The notes beneath the pieces are model-generated. The model saw only the letters and a program-made list of their open reading frames with translations. It was not told the origin of the DNA and did not search any database. Below are positions 7,413 through 17,132 of a stretch of DNA of 34,801 nucleotides, in pieces. The stretch comes from an uncultured Pigmentiphaga sp. (GTDB lineage Bacteria > Pseudomonadota > Gammaproteobacteria > Burkholderiales > Burkholderiaceae_B): assembly GCA_937891425.1 (NCBI GenBank), contig CALAGD010000072.1, positions 1 through 34,801 of the forward strand, written 5' to 3'. Position numbers and translations under genes: made by a program. Numbering within the stretch: the stretch's first letter is position 1; every line of letters begins with the position of its first letter.

Positions 7413-8571
7413 GCTCACGCGCTGGTTGTCGCAGTACTGGAGCGTCTTCAGCGTCTTCGACTACATCACGTTGCGCGCCCTGCTGGCCTGCGCAACGGCC
7501 ATGCTGATCGGGCTGGCGGCCGGGCCCGCGGTCATTCGCTGGCTCGCCGCCCTCAAGATCGCCCAGGCCGTCCGTACCAATGGCCCCGAAACGCATCTCA
7601 TCAAGAGTGGCACGCCCACGATGGGGGGAGTGCTCATCCTCATCTCGATCGGAGCATCCACCCTGTTGTGGGCTGACTGGTCGAACCGGTTCGTGTGGGT
7701 GGTCCTGCTGGTGACCTTTGGTTTCGGCTGGGTTGGCTGGGCTGACGACTATCGCAAGGTCGTGTACCGCAACCCCGAAGGCATGCCGGCGCGCGAGAAG
7801 TTTTTCTGGCAGGCACTGATCGGCTTCGTGGCGTCATGCTACCTGACCTTTGCCGTGGCCGTGCCGAGCAATACCGAGATCTGGCCTCTGTTCAAGGCCT
7901 GGGTGGCCAGCGGTTTCACCTTGCCGCTGCCGGAGCGGGCTGACCTGATCGTGCCCTTCTTCAAGAGCGTGAGCTACCCCCTGGGGGCCTTCGGCTTCAT
8001 GGTCCTCACCTGGTTCGTCATCGTCGGCAGCAGTAATGCGGTGAATCTGACCGACGGCCTCGACGGCCTGGCCATCATGCCGACGGTCCTGATCGGCAGC
8101 GCGCTGGGCGTATTCGCCTATGTCGTGGGCCGCGTCGACTACTCGAAATACTTGCTGTTCCCCTACATTCCTGGGGCGTCCGAACTCATGGTGATCTGTG
8201 CCGCGCTTGCGGGTGCAGGGCTGGCATTCCTGTGGTTCAACGCCTATCCGGCCCAGGTCTTCATGGGTGACGTCGGCGCCCTGGCGCTGGGCGCGGCGCT
8301 CGGGGCCATGGCAGTCGTGGTGCGCCAGGAAATCGTGCTCTTCATCATGGGCGGCGTGTTCGTGGCGGAAACGCTGTCGGTCATGGTCCAGGTAGCATGG
8401 TTCAAGTACACGAAGAAGCGCTACGGTGCAGGGCGGCGCATTTTCCGGATGGCACCTTTGCACCATCATTTTGAGGTGGGCGGCTGGAAAGAAACCCAGG
8501 TCGTGGTGCGGTTCTGGATCATCACCATGATGCTGGTGCTGGTCGGGCTGTCCACCCTGAAACTGCGTTAA
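7402..8571 (+). CDS. mraY: Phospho-N-acetylmuramoyl-pentapeptide transferase MraY
   Basis: A 389-residue polytopic inner-membrane enzyme with about ten hydrophobic helices. It transfers phospho-MurNAc-pentapeptide to undecaprenyl phosphate to make lipid I. Signature residues are visible: the Asp pair D115-D116 in WADDYRK, N215LTDGLDG with D218 and D221, and the H354-H-H-F-E loop. It starts at ATG 7402, inside the last codons of murE/F, with GAAGGGG upstream as ribosome binding site. It receives the product of the MurE-MurF fusion and feeds MurG downstream. Confidence 0.98.
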   Translation: MLLELTRWLSQYWSVFSVFDYITLRALLACATAMLIGLAAGPAVIRWLAALKIAQAVRTNGPETHLIKSGTPTMGGVLILISIGASTLLWADWSNRFVWVVLLVTFGFGWVGWADDYRKVVYRNPEGMPAREKFFWQALIGFVASCYLTFAVAVPSNTEIWPLFKAWVASGFTLPLPERADLIVPFFKSVSYPLGAFGFMVLTWFVIVGSSNAVNLTDGLDGLAIMPTVLIGSALGVFAYVVGRVDYSKYLLFPYIPGASELMVICAALAGAGLAFLWFNAYPAQVFMGDVGALALGAALGAMAVVVRQEIVLFIMGGVFVAETLSVMVQVAWFKYTKKRYGAGRRIFRMAPLHHHFEVGGWKETQVVVRFWIITMMLVLVGLSTLKLR

Positions 8572-8586
8572 TGGGCTGAAATCGCG

Positions 8587-10110
8587 ATGACCATCTCTGA
8601 CTCCCGTTCTACCAATTCCTCGCGTGCCCTTGTTCTCGGGCTCGGAGAGAGCGGTCTCGCTGCTGCCCGCTGGTATCAGCGCACGGGGTGGAGGGTGCGC
8701 GTGGCCGACACGCGCTCCGAACCTCCCTACGCTGAACGCGCCCGCCGCCAGCTGACGCCGGAAGCCTGCGAATTCCGGTTCGCGCTCGACCGGTTCGATG
8801 CTGCGCTGCTCGATGATGTGCAGGAAGTCCTCTTGAGCCCGGGGCTTGCGCCTGGCGATCCTGCAGTCGCCGGTCTGGTGCAGGCGGCACGCGAACGCGG
8901 CATTCCGATCATCGGGGAGATCGAACTGTTTGCGCGCGCCCTGGTGCGGCTGGGCGACGAGCGCGCCTACGCGCCCAAGGTGCTGGCCATCACCGGAACC
9001 AACGGCAAGACTACGGTTACTTCGCTCACGACGTGGATGTTGCGGAGCGCAGGCATGCGTGCCCGGGCGGCGGGCAACATCGGGCCCGCGGCGCTACATG
9101 CGCTGTGCGAGGCCATCGACCAGGCGGATCTGCCCGACGTGTGGGTGCTCGAGCTTTCCAGTTTCCAGCTGGAAACCACGCACCAGCTCGCGCCCCACGC
9201 GGCAGCGGTCCTCAACATCAGCGAAGACCATCTCGACTGGCACGGCAGCCTGGACGCGTATGCGGCAGCCAAGGCGCGCATCTTCGCGCGGGCCGGCATC
9301 GCTGTCGTCAATCGCAATGATCCGCGCGTGGCTGACATGGTAGAGGATCTGGCAGGCCAGAGAGTGCGTACTTTCGGCGTGGATCTCCCGGAGTTCGAGG
9401 GTGATCTCGGTCTGGATGGCGGGCAGGGTCTGCTCTGGCTGGCAGAGGCTGCACCTGTGGACCTTGACGAGCCGACTGCGCCGCGTCGACGCAAGAACGC
9501 ACCCGAGCCCGGGCGCAATAGCGGGCGGCTGAACCGGCTGATGCCCGCGGACGCCCTACAGATCCGAGGGTTGCACAACGCCCTTAATGCGCAGGCGGCG
9601 CTGCTGCTGGCGCGTTCCCTGGATGTGCCGTGGGCACCGCTGCTGCGCGCGCTGCGCGAGTACCGCGGCGAGCCGCACCGTGTGGCTTGGGTACGCACGG
9701 TGAGCGAGGTCGATTACATCGATGACAGCAAGGGCACCAACGTCGGCGCCACGGTGGCTGCATTGCAGGGTCTGGGACGACGGGTGGTGCTGATCGCCGG
9801 TGGCCTGGGCAAGGGCCAGGACTTCTCCGTCCTGGCCCCGGTGGTGGCCCAGCATGCGCGCGCGGTCGTGCTGCTGGGGCAGGACGCAGGGCGCATCAAG
9901 GAGGCGCTGGCCCGTACCGGGGTGCCCTGTGTGCGGGTGGCTTCGTTGCCCGAGGCGGTGCGCGAAGCTGCGCGTCAAGCCAGGCCGGGCGATGTGGTAC
10001 TGCTTTCTCCGGCTTGCGCCAGCCAGGACATGTTCCGTGACTATCGCCATCGGGCCGAGGCCTTCGTCGAAGCCGTCGAAGAGCTTGCGCTGGAACGCGG
10101 GGAGGTATAG
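8587..10110 (+). CDS. murD: UDP-N-acetylmuramoylalanine--D-glutamate ligase MurD
   Basis: A 507-residue Mur ligase. It has an N-terminal Rossmann-like nucleotide-sugar domain (LGLGESGLAAARWY), a central ATPase domain with P-loop T136GTNGKTT, and a C-terminal domain with YIDDSKGTNVGAT. It adds D-glutamate to UDP-MurNAc-L-Ala in the cytoplasm. It is longer than the approximately 440 residues of E. coli MurD. An Arg/Pro-rich segment near residues 290-318 (PTAPRRRKNAPEPGRN) before the LQIRGLHN motif accounts for part of the excess. It sits 15 bp after mraY and 3 bp before ftsW. Confidence 0.97.
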   Translation: MTISDSRSTNSSRALVLGLGESGLAAARWYQRTGWRVRVADTRSEPPYAERARRQLTPEACEFRFALDRFDAALLDDVQEVLLSPGLAPGDPAVAGLVQAARERGIPIIGEIELFARALVRLGDERAYAPKVLAITGTNGKTTVTSLTTWMLRSAGMRARAAGNIGPAALHALCEAIDQADLPDVWVLELSSFQLETTHQLAPHAAAVLNISEDHLDWHGSLDAYAAAKARIFARAGIAVVNRNDPRVADMVEDLAGQRVRTFGVDLPEFEGDLGLDGGQGLLWLAEAAPVDLDEPTAPRRRKNAPEPGRNSGRLNRLMPADALQIRGLHNALNAQAALLLARSLDVPWAPLLRALREYRGEPHRVAWVRTVSEVDYIDDSKGTNVGATVAALQGLGRRVVLIAGGLGKGQDFSVLAPVVAQHARAVVLLGQDAGRIKEALARTGVPCVRVASLPEAVREAARQARPGDVVLLSPACASQDMFRDYRHRAEAFVEAVEELALERGEV

Positions 10111-10113
10111 GCA

Positions 10114-11319
10114 ATGGCCACGCCGCCGCGTTCTCTGGGCAGTGGCAGTAGCGTGAATGCGGTGCGTCCCGGACGCACCCAGATTCGCGACTACGACCCT
10201 GCGCTGCTGTCGGCAGTGATCGCCGTGATCCTGCTCGGCATCGTCATGGTGTATTCGGCCTCGATCGCCCTTGCGGACGGCCCCCGTTTCGGAAGCCTGG
10301 CGCGCCACCACTTCCTGCTACGCCACTGCATTTATGTGCTCCTCGGCATGGGGGCCGCCTCATTCGTGTTTACGGTAAGCATGCAGGCCTGGCAACGGCT
10401 GGCCATGCCGGCCTTTGTCATTGCCCTCGTGCTCCTGGTGCTGGTACTGGTGCCGGGTATCGGTTCTGAGGTGAACGGCGCCTGGCGCTGGCTTCCGCTG
10501 GGGTTCGGCATCAACCTGCAGCCTTCCGAAATGATGAAGGTCGCGGCGCTGTTGTACGCGGCTGACTACACGGTGCGCAAGCAGGACTGTATCCACGAAT
10601 TTTTCCGCGGCTTCGTGCCGCTCGCCCTGGCCATGGGCGTGGCTGGTCTGCTCCTGCTGCTCGAACCGGACCTTGGTGCCTTCGTCGTGATCGTGAGCGT
10701 CGCCATGGGCATCATGTTCCTGGGCGGCATCAACGGTCGGCTCTTCGGCGGATTGACGGCGGTGCTGATTGGCCTGTTCCTGTTGCTCATCTGGCTGTCT
10801 CCCTGGCGGCGTGCCCGTCTTTTCGCCTATCTCGATCCTTGGCATGCCGACAACGTACTCGACAAGGGATACCAGCTGTCGCATTCGCTCATCGCCCTGG
10901 GTCGTGGTGAATGGACCGGCGTGGGGCTGGGTGCCAGTGTCGAGAAGCTGCATTATCTGCCCGAGGCACATACCGACTTCCTGTTGGCGGTGATAGGCGA
11001 GGAACTGGGTTTCGTCGGGGTGCTCGTGGTCATTGTGCTGTTCCTGTTCATCGTGCGTCGTGCCTTTGAAATCGGTCGCCAGGCCATCGTGATGGACCGT
11101 CCCTTCGGCGGTCTCGTGGCCCAGGGAGTCGGGTTGTGGCTTGGCGTGCAGGCCTTCATCCACATGGGCGTGTGTCTCGGTCTGCTGCCCACCAAGGGGC
11201 TCACGTTGCCGCTCATGAGCTATGGAGGGTCGGGGCTGGTCGCCAACATCTGCGCAATCGGCTTCCTGATGCGCGTCGATTACGAGAACCGGGTCATGAT
11301 GCGCGGAGGTCGCGCATGA
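10114..11319 (+). CDS. ftsW: Septal peptidoglycan glycosyltransferase FtsW
   Basis: A 401-residue SEDS-family membrane protein with about ten predicted helices. A polar N-terminus of about 30 residues precedes the first helix. Family signatures include MVYSASIALA, NGAWRWLPLGFGINLQPSE, a long periplasmic loop with HSLIALGRGEWTGVGLG, and the C-terminal KGLTLPLMSYGGSGL. FtsW polymerises lipid II at the division site with FtsI. It begins 3 bp after murD, and its stop overlaps the murG ATG. A GGAGGT just inside its 3' end serves murG. Confidence 0.97.
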   Translation: MATPPRSLGSGSSVNAVRPGRTQIRDYDPALLSAVIAVILLGIVMVYSASIALADGPRFGSLARHHFLLRHCIYVLLGMGAASFVFTVSMQAWQRLAMPAFVIALVLLVLVLVPGIGSEVNGAWRWLPLGFGINLQPSEMMKVAALLYAADYTVRKQDCIHEFFRGFVPLALAMGVAGLLLLLEPDLGAFVVIVSVAMGIMFLGGINGRLFGGLTAVLIGLFLLLIWLSPWRRARLFAYLDPWHADNVLDKGYQLSHSLIALGRGEWTGVGLGASVEKLHYLPEAHTDFLLAVIGEELGFVGVLVVIVLFLFIVRRAFEIGRQAIVMDRPFGGLVAQGVGLWLGVQAFIHMGVCLGLLPTKGLTLPLMSYGGSGLVANICAIGFLMRVDYENRVMMRGGRA

Positions 11320-12401
11320 GTGTCCGGATGCCATGCCTCCTGGTGATGGCGGGTGGAACGGGCGGCCACATCATGCCCGGGCTGGCGGTTGCCCAGGCTC
11401 TGCGTGAACGGGGGTGGAACGTGGCGTGGCTGGGCAATCCGTCGGGAATGGAAGCCCGTATTGTCCCGGCTCGCGACATTCCGCTTTACCCCTTACACTT
11501 CACCGGCGTGAGAGGAAAAGGTCTGGCTACCATGCTGCGACTGCCACTTGCCCTGGCTTCTGCGTGCCGCGAGGCGAGCCGCCAGCTGCGGGCGGTCCGA
11601 CCCGACGTAGTCCTTGGCATGGGCGGGTACGTGGCGTTCCCTGGTGGGCTGATGGCTGCCATGCGGGGTATTCCCCTCGTGCTGCACGAGCAGAACGCAG
11701 TGGCAGGCATGACCAATCGCGTGCTCGCGTGCTTCGCGCGGCGTGTGCTGAACGGCTTCCCGGGGGCCCTGAAGGGCATCGTCACTGGCAATCCGGTGCG
11801 CGAGGAAATGTGCCGGGTGGCACCACCGCAGGTCCGCTTCCAGGGGCGTGAGGGCCCCCTGCGGCTGCTGGTGGTCGGAGGCAGCCTCGGCGCACAGGCG
11901 CTGAACGAGGTCGTGCCCCAGGCGTTGCAGCTGTTGCGCGAGCGCGGGCAGGAGGTGCCACAAGTGTTGCACCAGGCGGGTGAGGCGCATCTGCCCGGCC
12001 TGCGCAGGGCATATGAAGACGCCGGCGTGGCAGCCGAATGCCGGGCCTTCATCGATGACATGGCAGATGCGTATGCGACGGCCGACCTCGTCATCTGCCG
12101 CGCGGGCGCCATGACCGTTGCCGAAATTTCGGTGGTCGGCGCGGCCGCCCTGTTCGTGCCTTTCCCGCACGCAGTTGACGACCACCAGACACGTAACGCC
12201 CGTTTCCTTGCCGATGCAGGGGCCGGATGGCTGCAGCAGCAGCGCGATTTGACACCCGAATGGCTGGCTGACTGGTTGTCCCGACGGACGCGCGCGGAAG
12301 TTGCCGAAATCGCAACGCGGGCCCGCGAGCGAGGGGAACCCGGCGCCACGCAGCGGATTGCCGACATCTGCGCCGAACTGGTTCAGGGAAAACTTGCATG
12401 A
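11316..12401 (+). CDS. murG: UDP-GlcNAc:lipid I N-acetylglucosaminyltransferase MurG
   Basis: A 361-residue GT28 glycosyltransferase associated with the cytoplasmic face of the inner membrane. It adds GlcNAc to lipid I, giving lipid II. The donor-loop G13-G-T-G-G-H18 is at the N-terminus, followed by GMGGYVAFPGG and HEQNAVAGMTNR. The C-terminal UDP-GlcNAc domain carries GGSLGAQALNEV and CRAGAMTVAEI. The start at 11316 is set by GGAGGT (11305-11310) 5 nt upstream and by the ATGA overlap with ftsW. The frame is open further upstream but lies inside ftsW and has no family similarity. It overlaps murC by 4 bp. Confidence 0.97.
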   Translation: MSVRMPCLLVMAGGTGGHIMPGLAVAQALRERGWNVAWLGNPSGMEARIVPARDIPLYPLHFTGVRGKGLATMLRLPLALASACREASRQLRAVRPDVVLGMGGYVAFPGGLMAAMRGIPLVLHEQNAVAGMTNRVLACFARRVLNGFPGALKGIVTGNPVREEMCRVAPPQVRFQGREGPLRLLVVGGSLGAQALNEVVPQALQLLRERGQEVPQVLHQAGEAHLPGLRRAYEDAGVAAECRAFIDDMADAYATADLVICRAGAMTVAEISVVGAAALFVPFPHAVDDHQTRNARFLADAGAGWLQQQRDLTPEWLADWLSRRTRAEVAEIATRARERGEPGATQRIADICAELVQGKLA

Positions 12402-13867
12402 AACACAGGATCAAGAACATACATTTTGTCGGCATCGGCGGCGCAGGCATGAGCGGCATAGCCGAGGTGCTGCTCAACCTCGGCTACGTGGTCAGTGGAT
12501 CCGACCTCGCTGCCACGCAGGTCACGCAACGTCTGGAACGGCTCGGAGCCCGCGTGGCCTATGGCCATGATGCCGCGCACGTGGCGAGCGCCCATGTCGT
12601 CGTCACTTCCACCGCTGTCACGCCAGGCAACCCCGAGGTGCAGGCGGCGCGTGCCGCCGGCATACCGGTCGTGCCGCGCGCCGTCATGCTGGCCGAACTG
12701 ATGCGGCTGAAACGGGGCATCGCCGTGGCCGGCACGCATGGCAAGACCACCACCACCAGCCTGGTGGCCAGCGTACTGGCAGCGGGCGGGCTGGATCCGA
12801 CCTTCGTGATAGGCGGCAAGCTGAACTCGGCCGATGCCAACGCCCGGCTGGGTCAGGGCGAGTACATCGTGGTTGAGGCCGACGAATCGGATGCATCCTT
12901 TCTCAACCTGCTGCCGGTGATGGCGATCGTGACCAACATCGACGCTGATCACATGGAGACCTACGGCCACGACATCGCCCGGCTCAAGCGGGCGTTCGTC
13001 GAGTTCATCCAGCGTCTTCCGTTCTACGGCAGCGCCATCCTGTGCCTCGACGATGCCTGCGTGCGCGAGATCATGCCGTTCGTGTCACGGCCCATCACCA
13101 CCTACGGCATGCACCCCGAGGCGAAGGTGCGGGCGGTGAATGTACGCCCCGACGGCACGCGCATGCGGTTCACGGTCGAATGCTCGCACATTGCGCTCGC
13201 GCCGTTCGATGTCGTGCTGGACATGCCGGGCCGCCACAACGTGTGCAATGCGCTGGCGGCCATCGCTGTCGGGCTGGAACTCGGGGTATCGGTCGAACAC
13301 ATCTGCACTGCACTGGCCGAATTCAAGGGCGTGGGGCGTCGCTTTGCGCGGCACGAGGGGCTGAACATCGATCCATGTCGCGGGGGCGGTACCTATACCC
13401 TGATCGATGATTACGGCCATCACCCCGCTGAAATGCATGCCACGCTGGCGGCGGTGCGCGGAGCCTATCCGGATCGCCGTGTCGTGCTGGCGTTCCAGCC
13501 ACACCGTTACACCCGCACCCGCGACTGCTTCCATGACTTCGTGCGCGTACTTGGTGAGGCGGACGAGGTGGTCATCACCGAGGTCTATCCGGCGGGTGAA
13601 GCGCCCATTGCCGGGGCGGATGGTCTTTCGCTGGCGCGCGCGGTCGAGAACGCCGGCCAGGTCCGGGCGGGGTTCGTGGAATCGGTCGCGCAACTGCCGG
13701 AAACGCTGGAGCGCCTGGTGCGCGATGGCGATGTCGTAGTGTTGATGGGGGCGGGTTCCATTGGTGGAATCCCGGCGGAACTGAAGCGTCTAGCAGCACG
13801 GTTCGCCAGTCGGTCGGCCGAGACGACTGTGCCGGCTGGGGTCGCAGCGAGCGGGCTGGGAGTGTGA
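12398..13867 (+). CDS. murC: UDP-N-acetylmuramate--L-alanine ligase MurC
   Basis: A 489-residue Mur ligase that attaches L-alanine to UDP-MurNAc, the first peptide step of the pathway. The N-terminal domain has the nucleotide-binding FVGIGGAGMSGIAEVL, and the ATPase domain has G112-T-H-G-K-T-T118 with VEADESDASF. The C-terminal domain includes DDYGHHPAEM and FQPHRYTRT. Length and motifs are typical. It overlaps murG (ATGA) and ends 3 bp before ddl. With MurD and the MurE-MurF fusion, all four Mur ligases are encoded in this cluster. Confidence 0.98.
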   Translation: MKHRIKNIHFVGIGGAGMSGIAEVLLNLGYVVSGSDLAATQVTQRLERLGARVAYGHDAAHVASAHVVVTSTAVTPGNPEVQAARAAGIPVVPRAVMLAELMRLKRGIAVAGTHGKTTTTSLVASVLAAGGLDPTFVIGGKLNSADANARLGQGEYIVVEADESDASFLNLLPVMAIVTNIDADHMETYGHDIARLKRAFVEFIQRLPFYGSAILCLDDACVREIMPFVSRPITTYGMHPEAKVRAVNVRPDGTRMRFTVECSHIALAPFDVVLDMPGRHNVCNALAAIAVGLELGVSVEHICTALAEFKGVGRRFARHEGLNIDPCRGGGTYTLIDDYGHHPAEMHATLAAVRGAYPDRRVVLAFQPHRYTRTRDCFHDFVRVLGEADEVVITEVYPAGEAPIAGADGLSLARAVENAGQVRAGFVESVAQLPETLERLVRDGDVVVLMGAGSIGGIPAELKRLAARFASRSAETTVPAGVAASGLGV

Positions 13868-13870
13868 AAC

Positions 13871-14845
13871 ATGGAAGACTTTGGCAAGGTAGGTGTGCTG
13901 TATGGCGGGGTTTCGGCGGAGCGCGAGGTTTCGCTGACCTCCGGGGTGGGGGTGCACCGCGCGTTGCGTGAACTGGGTGTGGATGCGCACCTGTTCGATA
14001 CTGGACTGCGCAGCTTGGCCGAGCTGGCGGAGCAGCAGTTCGATCGAGTCTTCATTGCCTTGCACGGACGGGGGGGTGAAGACGGTACCATGCAGGGTGC
14101 CCTCGAGCTGCTGCGCATTCCCTATACCGGCAGCAGTACGGCTGCATGCGCCCTCGCCATGGACAAGATCATGACGAAGCGCGTGTGGTTGCAGCACGCG
14201 TTACCGACTCCCCGGTTTGCGGTGCTCGACGCGCGCAGCGATTTCAGGCGTATCGCTGAAGACCTGGGTGTGCCGCTGATCGTGAAGCCGGCGCATGAGG
14301 GGTCCACATTGGGCCTGACGCGGGTCGAGCGCCCCGAACAGTTCGAGGATGCCTACCGCCTGGCATCGTCTTACGATACCGACGTGCTGGCCGAGGAGTA
14401 CATTCGCGGGCGTGAGCTGACCGTGGCGATACTCGGGGAGGCTGAGCAGGCGCGCGCGTTGCCTGTCGTGGAAATCATCGCCCCGGGCGGCAACTACGAT
14501 TACACGCACAAGTACCATTCCAATGAAACGCAGTACGTCTGTCCGGCCGAGTTGCCGAGCGCGATTGCCGAATACGTGCAGCGTATCGCGGTACGGGCGT
14601 ATCGCGCTGTCGGGTGCTCGGGCTGGGGGCGTGTGGACGTCATGCTCGGAGAGGACAACCGGGCGTTCCTGCTGGAGGTGAATACTGCGCCGGGAATGAC
14701 GGGTCATTCACTGGTACCCATGGCGGCGCGTGCAGCGGGGATCAGCTATCCGGAGCTGTGCGTGGAGATCCTGCGCACGGCGCGCTGCCACGTACGACCC
14801 CTGACCGTGGCGGCGAATTCGCAGTCCGGAACTCAAGAGACATAA
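13871..14845 (+). CDS. ddl: D-alanine--D-alanine ligase
   Basis: A 324-residue ATP-grasp ligase making the D-Ala-D-Ala dipeptide used by the MurF half of the upstream fusion. Motifs seen include GGVSAEREVSLTSG at the N-terminus, LHGRGGEDGTMQG, the ATP-grasp VKPAHEGSTLGLT, and LEVNTAPGMTGHSLVP near the C-terminus. Its place between murC and ftsQ matches ddlB of E. coli. The ATG at 13871 has GGAG about 8 nt upstream, inside the murC 3' end. The stop directly abuts the ftsQ GTG. Confidence 0.98.
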   Translation: MEDFGKVGVLYGGVSAEREVSLTSGVGVHRALRELGVDAHLFDTGLRSLAELAEQQFDRVFIALHGRGGEDGTMQGALELLRIPYTGSSTAACALAMDKIMTKRVWLQHALPTPRFAVLDARSDFRRIAEDLGVPLIVKPAHEGSTLGLTRVERPEQFEDAYRLASSYDTDVLAEEYIRGRELTVAILGEAEQARALPVVEIIAPGGNYDYTHKYHSNETQYVCPAELPSAIAEYVQRIAVRAYRAVGCSGWGRVDVMLGEDNRAFLLEVNTAPGMTGHSLVPMAARAAGISYPELCVEILRTARCHVRPLTVAANSQSGTQET

Positions 14846-15652
14846 GTGTGGAACAACCCTCGATTCATCAACCTGGTAGCCAATGCGCTGACGTTGGCAG
14901 CATTGTCGGCACTGACGGTGGCAGCGCTCGTCTGGCTTGCGCATCGGCCGGTGTTCAGCCTGGCGCACATCGACGTGCGTGCTGCCGATGGGGAAGGGTT
15001 GCGACGCGTGTCGGAGCCTGCCATTCGTGCCACGATCGCTGGCCGCATATCCGGGAATTTCTTTACCACCGATCTGGAAGAGGTGCGTGCAGCTTTCGAA
15101 TCGGTGCCCTGGGTGCGGCAGGCCATGGTGCGTCGGGTGTGGCCCAATGGATTGGAGGTGACCTTACGCGAATATCAACCGCTTGCCTTGTGGAACGACT
15201 CGCAGGTGCTCGACGTGGATGGCCGGGTCTTCACGGCGAACCAGGCGGAAGCCGAGGAGGTCGACGGGCGACCATTGCCGGTGCTGGGAGGTCCGGAAGG
15301 TTCGGGACAGTTGGTAAAGCAGAGGTTGCACGAGCTGACCGAATGGTTGCGGCCTCTGAACCGGGTGCCTACCCGGCTCATACTGAGCGACCGCTACGCC
15401 TGGCGCGCCCAGCTCGACAACGGACTTGTGCTCGACCTGGGCCGAGATCCGAACAACGCCTGGTCGGAGGAGCAACCAGGAGACACGCATGGTACCGTGC
15501 CGGTGCGCGTGCGTGTGCAACGTTTCGTGCAGAGCGTGCAGGCAGTGGAGGAACGGCTGGGACGCCCCGTCATCTACGCGGACCTGCGCTACCCCGATGG
15601 TTATGCTGTGCGGCTGGGCGAAGTGCCGGAAGCCCGAAAAACTCGTAAATAG
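14846..15652 (+). CDS. ftsQ: Cell division protein FtsQ
   Basis: A 268-residue bitopic protein with a short cytoplasmic N-terminus, one membrane helix at about residues 10-33, and a periplasmic POTRA domain (FSLAHIDVRAADG onward) followed by the FtsQ beta domain. FtsQ recruits FtsB/FtsL to the septum. The conserved VPWVRQAMVRRVWPNGLEV segment is clear. The start is GTG at 14846, right after the ddl TAA, with AAGAGA upstream as a reasonable ribosome binding site. It ends 10 bp before ftsA. Confidence 0.96.
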   Translation: MWNNPRFINLVANALTLAALSALTVAALVWLAHRPVFSLAHIDVRAADGEGLRRVSEPAIRATIAGRISGNFFTTDLEEVRAAFESVPWVRQAMVRRVWPNGLEVTLREYQPLALWNDSQVLDVDGRVFTANQAEAEEVDGRPLPVLGGPEGSGQLVKQRLHELTEWLRPLNRVPTRLILSDRYAWRAQLDNGLVLDLGRDPNNAWSEEQPGDTHGTVPVRVRVQRFVQSVQAVEERLGRPVIYADLRYPDGYAVRLGEVPEARKTRK

Positions 15653-15662
15653 TGACTAGACC

Positions 15663-16895
15663 ATGACCCGAGATACCAAAGATCTGATCGTCGCGCTGGA
15701 CATTGGTACCAGCAAAGTAGTGGCCGTGGTTGCCGAAATGCTTCCGGAAGGGCGGTTCGAGGTGCTGGGCCTGGGGCAGCACGAGTCGCGCGGCATGCGC
15801 AAGGGCGTCGTCGTCAACATCGAGAGCACGGTGGCTTCCATCCAGCATGCGCTGGAAGAAGCCGAACTCATGGCCGACTGCAAGATCCGCGAGGTATATA
15901 CCGGCATCGCGGGCAGTCACATTCGTAGCTTCAATTCCAGCGGGATGGTGGCGGTCAAGGACAAGGAGGTGACGGCTGCCGACGTCGCGCGGGTGCTGGA
16001 AACCGCCAAGGCGATCAATATTCCTACCGACCAGCAGGTGCTGCACGTCCTGACCCAGGAATACATCGTCGACGGGCAGGAGGACATCCGGGAACCCATC
16101 GGCATGAGTGCCGTGCGGCTGGAAGTGCGGGTACATATAGTGACAGGCGCGGTCAGTGCAGCGCAGAATATTGTGAAGTGCGTGCGCCGCTGCGGGCTCG
16201 AGGTGCAGGATCTCATTCTGCAGCCGCTGGCGTCGAGCCTGGCCTGTCTGACAGCCGATGAGAAGGAACTGGGTGTGGCCCTGGTCGACATCGGCGGTGG
16301 CACGACCGACGTGGTCATCTATACCGGTGGCGCCATTCGGCATACCTCGGTCATTCCCATCGCAGGCGACCAGATCACCGGCGACATCGCCGCGGCACTG
16401 CGCACGCCCACTCCGGATGCGGAAGAGATCAAGTTGCGCTATGGCGTGGCCAAGCAGATGCTTGTCAGTCCCGACGAACGCATCGAAGTGCCCGGCCTGG
16501 GCGACCGTGGTCCGCGACAGCTGTCGCGCCAGGCGCTGGGCGCCGTGATCGAGCCGCGCGTCGAGGAGCTCTTTACGCTGGTGCAGCAGGTCATCCGTGA
16601 ATCCGGCTACGACGAGCTTCTGTCGTCCGGTGTCGTGCTGACCGGTGGTACTGCGTTGTTGCCGGGCATTGTCGAGCTGGCCGAAGATGTGTTCCTGAAG
16701 CCGGTGCGCGTCGCCAGCCCCGACTACCACGGTGCGCTGGCTGATGTGGTTTGCAATCCCCGTTTCTCTACGGTGATGGGGCTGCTGCAGGAGGCACAGA
16801 TGCAGCACTTGCGCGGCAAGGTGCGGGCGCACCAGAAGGGCGGTTTCCGTCAGATCCTGCAGCGCATGCGTGAATGGTTCAACGGAAGTTTTTGA
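15663..16895 (+). CDS. ftsA: Cell division protein FtsA
   Basis: A 410-residue actin-like ATPase that tethers FtsZ to the membrane. Phosphate-binding and actin-fold motifs are visible: ALDIGTSKVVAVVAE near residue 10, VDIGGGTTDVVIY near 208, and LTGGTALLPGI. The C-terminus (FRQILQRMREWFNGSF) is an amphipathic helix of the membrane-targeting type. ATG 15663 has no clear Shine-Dalgarno sequence, so translation may depend on coupling to ftsQ 10 bp upstream. It is followed by a 237-bp gap before ftsZ, the largest gap in the dcw cluster. Confidence 0.98.
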   Translation: MTRDTKDLIVALDIGTSKVVAVVAEMLPEGRFEVLGLGQHESRGMRKGVVVNIESTVASIQHALEEAELMADCKIREVYTGIAGSHIRSFNSSGMVAVKDKEVTAADVARVLETAKAINIPTDQQVLHVLTQEYIVDGQEDIREPIGMSAVRLEVRVHIVTGAVSAAQNIVKCVRRCGLEVQDLILQPLASSLACLTADEKELGVALVDIGGGTTDVVIYTGGAIRHTSVIPIAGDQITGDIAAALRTPTPDAEEIKLRYGVAKQMLVSPDERIEVPGLGDRGPRQLSRQALGAVIEPRVEELFTLVQQVIRESGYDELLSSGVVLTGGTALLPGIVELAEDVFLKPVRVASPDYHGALADVVCNPRFSTVMGLLQEAQMQHLRGKVRAHQKGGFRQILQRMREWFNGSF

Positions 16896-16992
16896 GTCTG
16901 GATGGAGGTTTGCTTCTTTTCGGGTCCGTGTCCACGAAGTGGGCCGTGCCCGAGGGGAACAGGGTGGAAGTCACGAACAACAAGCTGTATCG

Positions 16993-17013
16993 GCCTTTTG
17001 TTCCAACAAAGGC
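16993..17013 (+). repeat. Imperfect inverted repeat in the ftsA-ftsZ gap
   Basis: GCCTTTTGTT and AACAAAGGC face each other across a 2-nt spacer, with one extra T in the left arm. It lies in the 237-bp gap before ftsZ. There is no following T-run, so it does not look like a terminator. It could be an operator or an RNA hairpin in an ftsZ leader; nothing here decides. I found no convincing sigma70 promoter in the gap, although gaps at this position often hold ftsZ promoters. Confidence 0.35.
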
Positions 17014-17132
17014 AGGGGGAAGTTGAATTGTGAAGCGCGAGCTGGCCGCGGCGGCAAGGTGGCAGGAGCAGATCACGTTTTGCATTTCGACTTTCAAACT
17101 CCGAGTTTCAAAATTTCTCGCGGAGAACTCTT